64,000 nucleotides of DNA from Ruminococcaceae bacterium BL-6 (GTDB lineage Bacteria; Bacillota; Clostridia; Oscillospirales; Acutalibacteraceae). Below, piece by piece: positions 62,079-64,000 of the stretch. The number at the start of each line of letters is the position of its first letter. Position 1 is the first letter of the stretch. The translations under genes were made by a program, and so were the position numbers. The stretch covers positions 2,046,001 through 2,110,000 of the forward strand of contig LR778135.1 of the NCBI GenBank assembly GCA_902810075.1. The letters run 5' to 3'. The notes below the pieces were generated by a model. The model made no database searches, had not been told where the DNA came from, and saw nothing but the letters and a program-made list of their open reading frames with translations.

Positions 62079-62257
62079 CTGCTGCATCCTCCTGTCTTTT
62101 ATCTGAAAAAAGAATATTCTGAATGATTTAGAAAGGCAAATTGAATTTACTCTCTAATAATTTAACACTTTTCCAGATTAATTTCAATAACATCCTGTCT
62201 TTTCGCCGAATTTGTGCGACCGGTCCTCCCCGCGGCCCGCATGTGCGCTTTGTTCCC

Positions 62258-63172
62258 CTACCGGGAGGAAGAATTTGCCGCGGACGACGCTCCGGATGAC
62301 GGCTGTGAGGAGACGGTGGCGCCCGGATCGAAATAGGCCCTGTCGTCGTCCTTCGCGCTGCTCAGGTTGAGCACCCCTTTTTCCTCGTCGCCGATGTTTT
62401 TGTTTCCGTTTTCATCCTTGGTCTCCAGGACGTTCCTGCCGAACCGGAGCTTGTACTCCAGGTCGGACGAATTCCCGAGGTTCATCGTGATGCGGCCGTC
62501 GTACTCCACGAGGATCCGGTAGGGACTGCTGATGTCGATTTTTGTGATCTTGTCCAATTTGTTTTCGCGGATCGCCGCGATGACGCGGCTGTAAAGATCG
62601 CGGTTCTCCTTGCTTTTGTAAGCCGCCTGCTTCCCCGGCACAGCCGAGGAGAAGGCCAGCCCGTTCAAAACGGTGCAGCCCGACGGAACCCGGTTCGCAA
62701 GCTCCAGCACCTTACCGGAATCCGACAGGAGCACATACCGCCCCTGAAACGACGCGGCGCCCGCCACGCCGGCCTGCTTCACCTGAATCACGAGCTTCGC
62801 GGGCAGGCGGCGGGAGACCTTCACGTCTTCCAGATAGGGCAGCTTTGACTCCAGGGCGGCTTTCGCCCCTTTTGTCCCCGTCAGGAACAGATTCTCCCCC
62901 GTTTTCAGTCCGCTGGCTTTGACGATCTCTTCCTGAGAATAGCGGGAGCTGCCCGTCACCTGAATGGTATCGACCTGAAAGAGAACCGTCAGCGAAAGGA
63001 CGACCGCCGCCGAAAGCACCGTCAAAAACAGAAAGAAGTAAAAAAAGCGCAGCCGGCGCCGCCTTCGCTTTTCCCTGACGCGCGGCGCCCGGCTCCCCTC
63101 CACATGACGCGGCGCGGCGGGCGGCGAAGCTTCCGGGCGCCGTGCGGTACGCTGCCGATTCTCTCTTGTCAT
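62258..63172 (-). CDS. ftsQ: Cell-division protein FtsQ/DivIB
   Basis: 304 residues. Basic cytoplasmic tail (about 1-40), one membrane helix (about 42-65), then a POTRA domain starting at FQVDTIQVTGSSRYS (parts: IQVTGSSRYSQEEI) and the FtsQ beta domain with PYLEDVKVSRRLPAKLVIQV (parts: PYLEDVKVSR). A Ser/Ala-rich C-terminal tail is added. It links early and late divisome proteins. ATG 63172 follows GGAGG by 10 bases. It is 25 bases after murA. Confidence 0.92.
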   Translation of the reverse strand: MTRENRQRTARRPEASPPAAPRHVEGSRAPRVREKRRRRRLRFFYFFLFLTVLSAAVVLSLTVLFQVDTIQVTGSSRYSQEEIVKASGLKTGENLFLTGTKGAKAALESKLPYLEDVKVSRRLPAKLVIQVKQAGVAGAASFQGRYVLLSDSGKVLELANRVPSGCTVLNGLAFSSAVPGKQAAYKSKENRDLYSRVIAAIRENKLDKITKIDISSPYRILVEYDGRITMNLGNSSDLEYKLRFGRNVLETKDENGNKNIGDEEKGVLNLSSAKDDDRAYFDPGATVSSQPSSGASSAANSSSR

Positions 63173-63197
63173 CGCATTGAAACCTCCGGGTATTTTT

Positions 63198-64000
63198 TTA
63201 TTCCACTCGCCTGATGACGGCCCCCACCGCCGCAAGGCTGTTTTCGATCGCCTCGTAGCCGCGGTCGATATGTTTCAGGCCGCTCACCTGAGTCATGCCG
63301 TCCGCCGCAAGGCCCGCCATGACAAGCGCGGCCCCGCCGCGCAGGTCCGGCGCCTCGACGGACGCTCCGGAAAGCCGCCGGACGCCCTCCACGACGGCGA
63401 CGCGTCCCTCCACCTTGATGTTTGCGCCGAGGCGGAGCAGCTCCCCCACATGTTTATATCGGCTCTCGAAGATATTTTCCACAAAAACGCTTGTTCCGTC
63501 GGCGATCGAGGTCATCGCCATGACGGGCGCCTGCGCATCCGTCGGGAATCCCGGGTACGGCATGGTCCTGACCCGCTTCACCGGGTTCAGGCGCTCCGGC
63601 GCGGAAATCTTCAGCTTCCCGCCCGAAAAGGCGAGCGTGCATCCGCTTTCTTCGAACACGGGGACGAGCGGATCCAGATGGCGCGGGATGACGCTGCTGA
63701 TGACGAGCGTGCTGCCGGTGATCGCGGCCGCCACCAGATACGTCGCCGCGGCGATGCGGTCGGGGATTACGCGGTGCTCGCACCCGGAAAGGCTTTTGAC
63801 CCCTTCGATGACGATGGTGCTGCCGCCCGCGCCGGAAATTTTCGCGCCGCAGGAATTCAGGAAATCGGCAAGGTCGCAGATTTCCGGCTCCCGCGCCGCG
63901 TTTGTGATGACGGTTTCGCCGCTCGCGCACGACGCCGCGATAATCACGTTCTCCGTGGCGCCGACGCTCGGGAAGGAGAACCCGATGTTCGCGCCCTTTA
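63198..64000 (-). CDS. murA: UDP-N-acetylglucosamine 1-carboxyvinyltransferase (MurA), 5' end outside window
   Basis: About 266 residues visible; the N-terminal third including the usual catalytic Cys loop is beyond the window edge. Visible motifs: PSVGATENV at the 3' edge of the window, CDLADFLNSCGAKI, the catalytic-loop PGFPTDAQAP and NIFESRYKHVGEL. It transfers enolpyruvate from PEP to UDP-GlcNAc, the first committed step of peptidoglycan synthesis. It is followed by ftsQ and ftsZ. Frame continues to the end of the window. Confidence 0.95.
   Translation of the reverse strand, partial: KGANIGFSFPSVGATENVIIAASCASGETVITNAAREPEICDLADFLNSCGAKISGAGGSTIVIEGVKSLSGCEHRVIPDRIAAATYLVAAAITGSTLVISSVIPRHLDPLVPVFEESGCTLAFSGGKLKISAPERLNPVKRVRTMPYPGFPTDAQAPVMAMTSIADGTSVFVENIFESRYKHVGELLRLGANIKVEGRVAVVEGVRRLSGASVEAPDLRGGAALVMAGLAADGMTQVSGLKHIDRGYEAIENSLAAVGAVIRRVE

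Overview
The window looks like the chromosome of a Gram-positive Clostridia species, probably from the Oscillospiraceae / clostridial cluster IV area. This rests on gene content: a DnaD/DnaI-type primosome pair, PadR plus HAAS regulators, an ECF S-component, DUF1540, an rpsF-ssb-rpsR operon, DivIB-type FtsQ, frequent TTG/GTG starts with strong Shine-Dalgarno sequences, fairly high GC in genes, AT-rich intergenic DNA, and no LPS genes. The genus cannot be fixed from sequence alone. There is no CRISPR array, no rRNA and no complete prophage. One tRNA (Gly-GCC) is present.

Layout. 1-3.0 kb: 3' part of a P-type ATPase, then a padR / HAAS / lipoprotein unit behind a strong promoter. 3.1-10.4 kb (minus): amidase, polysaccharide deacetylase, hemolysin III, a PflX-type radical SAM protein, PgeF, a DEDDh exonuclease and TypA. 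10.4-13.1 kb: a 78-bp tandem repeat, tRNA-Gly, then the dnaD-like/dnaI-like pair. 13.1-20.4 kb (minus): prfB followed by a surface-polysaccharide block (flippase, LRR membrane protein, polymerase, two glycosyltransferases). 20.6-30.4 kb (mostly plus): a zinc-ribbon/DUF2628 protein, galU, rpsF-ssb-rpsR, an amidohydrolase, an overlapping DNA-repair run (ogt, nfo, alkD) with galE, an acetyltransferase, and a ROK kinase; one undecaprenyl-phosphate sugar transferase lies on minus. 30.4-33.6 kb (minus): a 45-codon membrane peptide, a GltS-type carrier and an AbgB-type amidohydrolase. 34.3-37.4 kb: XRE regulator, holin-like protein, DedA, AI-2E-family protein. 37.6-41.8 kb: ABC ATPase / exported CARDB-like protein / FtsX-type permease operon. 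42.2-45.5 kb: polar amino-acid ABC transporter behind an attenuator-like leader. 46-52.6 kb: acetyltransferase, transglutaminase-like protein, DUF554, diguanylate cyclase, coaX plus ECF S-component, a broken ABC ATPase. 52.6-64 kb: DUF1540, adenine deaminase, htpG with a CIRCE operator, CDF transporter, an orphan class-I hydro-lyase beta subunit, HAD phosphatase, CorA, then ftsZ, ftsQ and the start-less part of murA.

The main novelty candidate is a structured leader element of about 60-110 nt. It occurs just after a promoter -10 box and before the start codon of three unrelated genes: dedA (35893-35997, minus), adenine deaminase (54731-54795, minus) and a HAD phosphatase (58813-58921, plus). 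A fourth copy at 33800-33903 has no adjacent gene. The copies share short conserved blocks, a hairpin that is kept although its sequence changes, and a closing stem made by the two ends; in two copies that stem abuts the Shine-Dalgarno sequence. This is the layout of a cis-acting regulatory RNA, though a dispersed repeat is not excluded. Other points to check are the small membrane peptide ahead of gltS, the attenuator with an 11-residue leader peptide ahead of the amino-acid transporter, and the long corA leader with an overlapping reading frame.
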